From NCBI GenBank assembly GCA_030745255.1, contig JASLOY010000006.1, forward strand, positions 1 through 22,008: a DNA stretch of 22,008 bases, read 5' to 3'. Positions within the stretch are counted from its first letter, which is position 1. Each line of letters begins with the position of its first letter. Source of the stretch: Vicinamibacterales bacterium (GTDB taxonomy: Bacteria; Acidobacteriota; Vicinamibacteria; Vicinamibacterales; UBA8438). Below are positions 21,689 to 22,008 of the stretch, in pieces. Below the pieces are notes generated by a model. That model saw nothing but the letters and a program-made list of their open reading frames with translations, had not been told where the DNA came from and made no database searches. A program made the position numbers and the translations under genes.

Positions 21689-22008
21689 TCACTCCCGCGC
21701 AGCGGCCGCCGCGTCGCGTGCATCCTGCTCGAGAATACGGGCGCCACGAAGAATCCCACCGAACGAGTAGTTCGCCTCGTGGCAGGCGTACTCGTAGACC
21801 TTGTCGTCGGAGGCCGGCCAGACATACTCGCCGCTCGAGGGCGCGGTCCACACAGTCGGGTCCTCCACCGTGAAATGGTAGAGCAGCGTATCGGCATCGA
21901 TACGCGAGAACCGCTCGACCACATGCAGGTTCCTGGACGCGCCACCAAGGGAAGGGGTGTCGTTGAAATTCGTCGTGTCGACGACCAGCGTGTCGCCTTC
22001 CCAATGTC
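21689..22008 (-). CDS. Secreted-family protein of unknown function, copy 2 (C-terminal part; 5' end outside window)
   Basis: The frame is open from the right edge to a TGA at 21689-21691, giving about 105 residues; the start lies beyond the window. It shares the C-terminal words of the protein at 4202-5215: HWEGDTLVVDTTNF (EGDTLVVETTNF in copy 1), VERFSRIDAD, DPTVWTAP, YEYACHE and GILRGAR. It is thus a clear paralog. Between DPTVWTAP and YEYACHE it carries a different segment (SSGEYVWPASDDK). Its end is 30 bases from the end of the convergent SUMF1 gene. No function can be assigned, and whether it too is next to an amidohydrolase cannot be seen from this window. Confidence 0.85.
   Translation of the reverse strand, partial: HWEGDTLVVDTTNFNDTPSLGGASRNLHVVERFSRIDADTLLYHFTVEDPTVWTAPSSGEYVWPASDDKVYEYACHEANYSFGGILRGARILEQDARDAAAAARE

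Overview
The window is a GC-rich bacterial chromosome segment with tightly packed genes. The mix of families points to Acidobacteriota, probably Vicinamibacteria or a related marine or soil lineage: a TPR protein of the CRTAC1-linked type, a CRTAC1/UnbV-type beta-propeller, PQQ dehydrogenase, NHL protein, secreted VOC protein, lipoprotein amidohydrolase, and a secreted family of unknown function present twice. This taxonomic call is inference from gene content remembered from such genomes; no marker gene is present.

Layout. 1-4015 (+): a three-gene operon of extracytoplasmic repeat proteins (5'-truncated TPR protein, seven-repeat CRTAC1/ASPIC-UnbV protein, nine-repeat Sel1 protein). 4202-6658 (+): a secreted protein of unknown function, then a lipoprotein amidohydrolase, closed by a strong inverted repeat. 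6747-7547 (-): a secreted two-module VOC protein, divergent from 7670-10866 (+), an NHL-propeller protein translationally coupled to a PQQ-dependent dehydrogenase. 10887-14024 (-): an RND efflux permease without its adaptor. 14162-18919 (-): the most interesting block, an operon read right to left as small single-helix gamma/delta-type subunit, Na+-pump beta subunit, biotin carrier, acyl-CoA dehydrogenase, carboxyltransferase. 19077-21658 (+): a divergent operon with an UnbU/RnfD-like membrane protein fused to a Cys-rich Sel1-like domain, then a membrane-anchored SUMF1-domain protein. 21689-22008 (-): the C-terminal part of a second copy of the secreted family seen at 4202.

How it fits together. 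The minus-strand block reads as a complete Na+-translocating glutaconyl-CoA decarboxylase with an acyl-CoA dehydrogenase built into the operon. That dehydrogenase has Val, not the usual Tyr, just before its catalytic Glu, and keeps the Arg expected to bind the distal carboxylate of glutaryl-CoA. This combination is the signature described for non-decarboxylating glutaryl-CoA dehydrogenase of anaerobes. The inferred module oxidises glutaryl-CoA to glutaconyl-CoA and then decarboxylates it to crotonyl-CoA while pumping Na+, in a genome whose other genes suggest periplasmic respiratory oxidation. The remaining genes are mostly extracytoplasmic enzymes and scaffold proteins.

Intergenic DNA. No gap exceeds 300 bases. 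The gaps inside the decarboxylase operon hold two copies of a dispersed repeat and a cluster of GC hairpins. There are no tRNA, rRNA, CRISPR or transposase genes.
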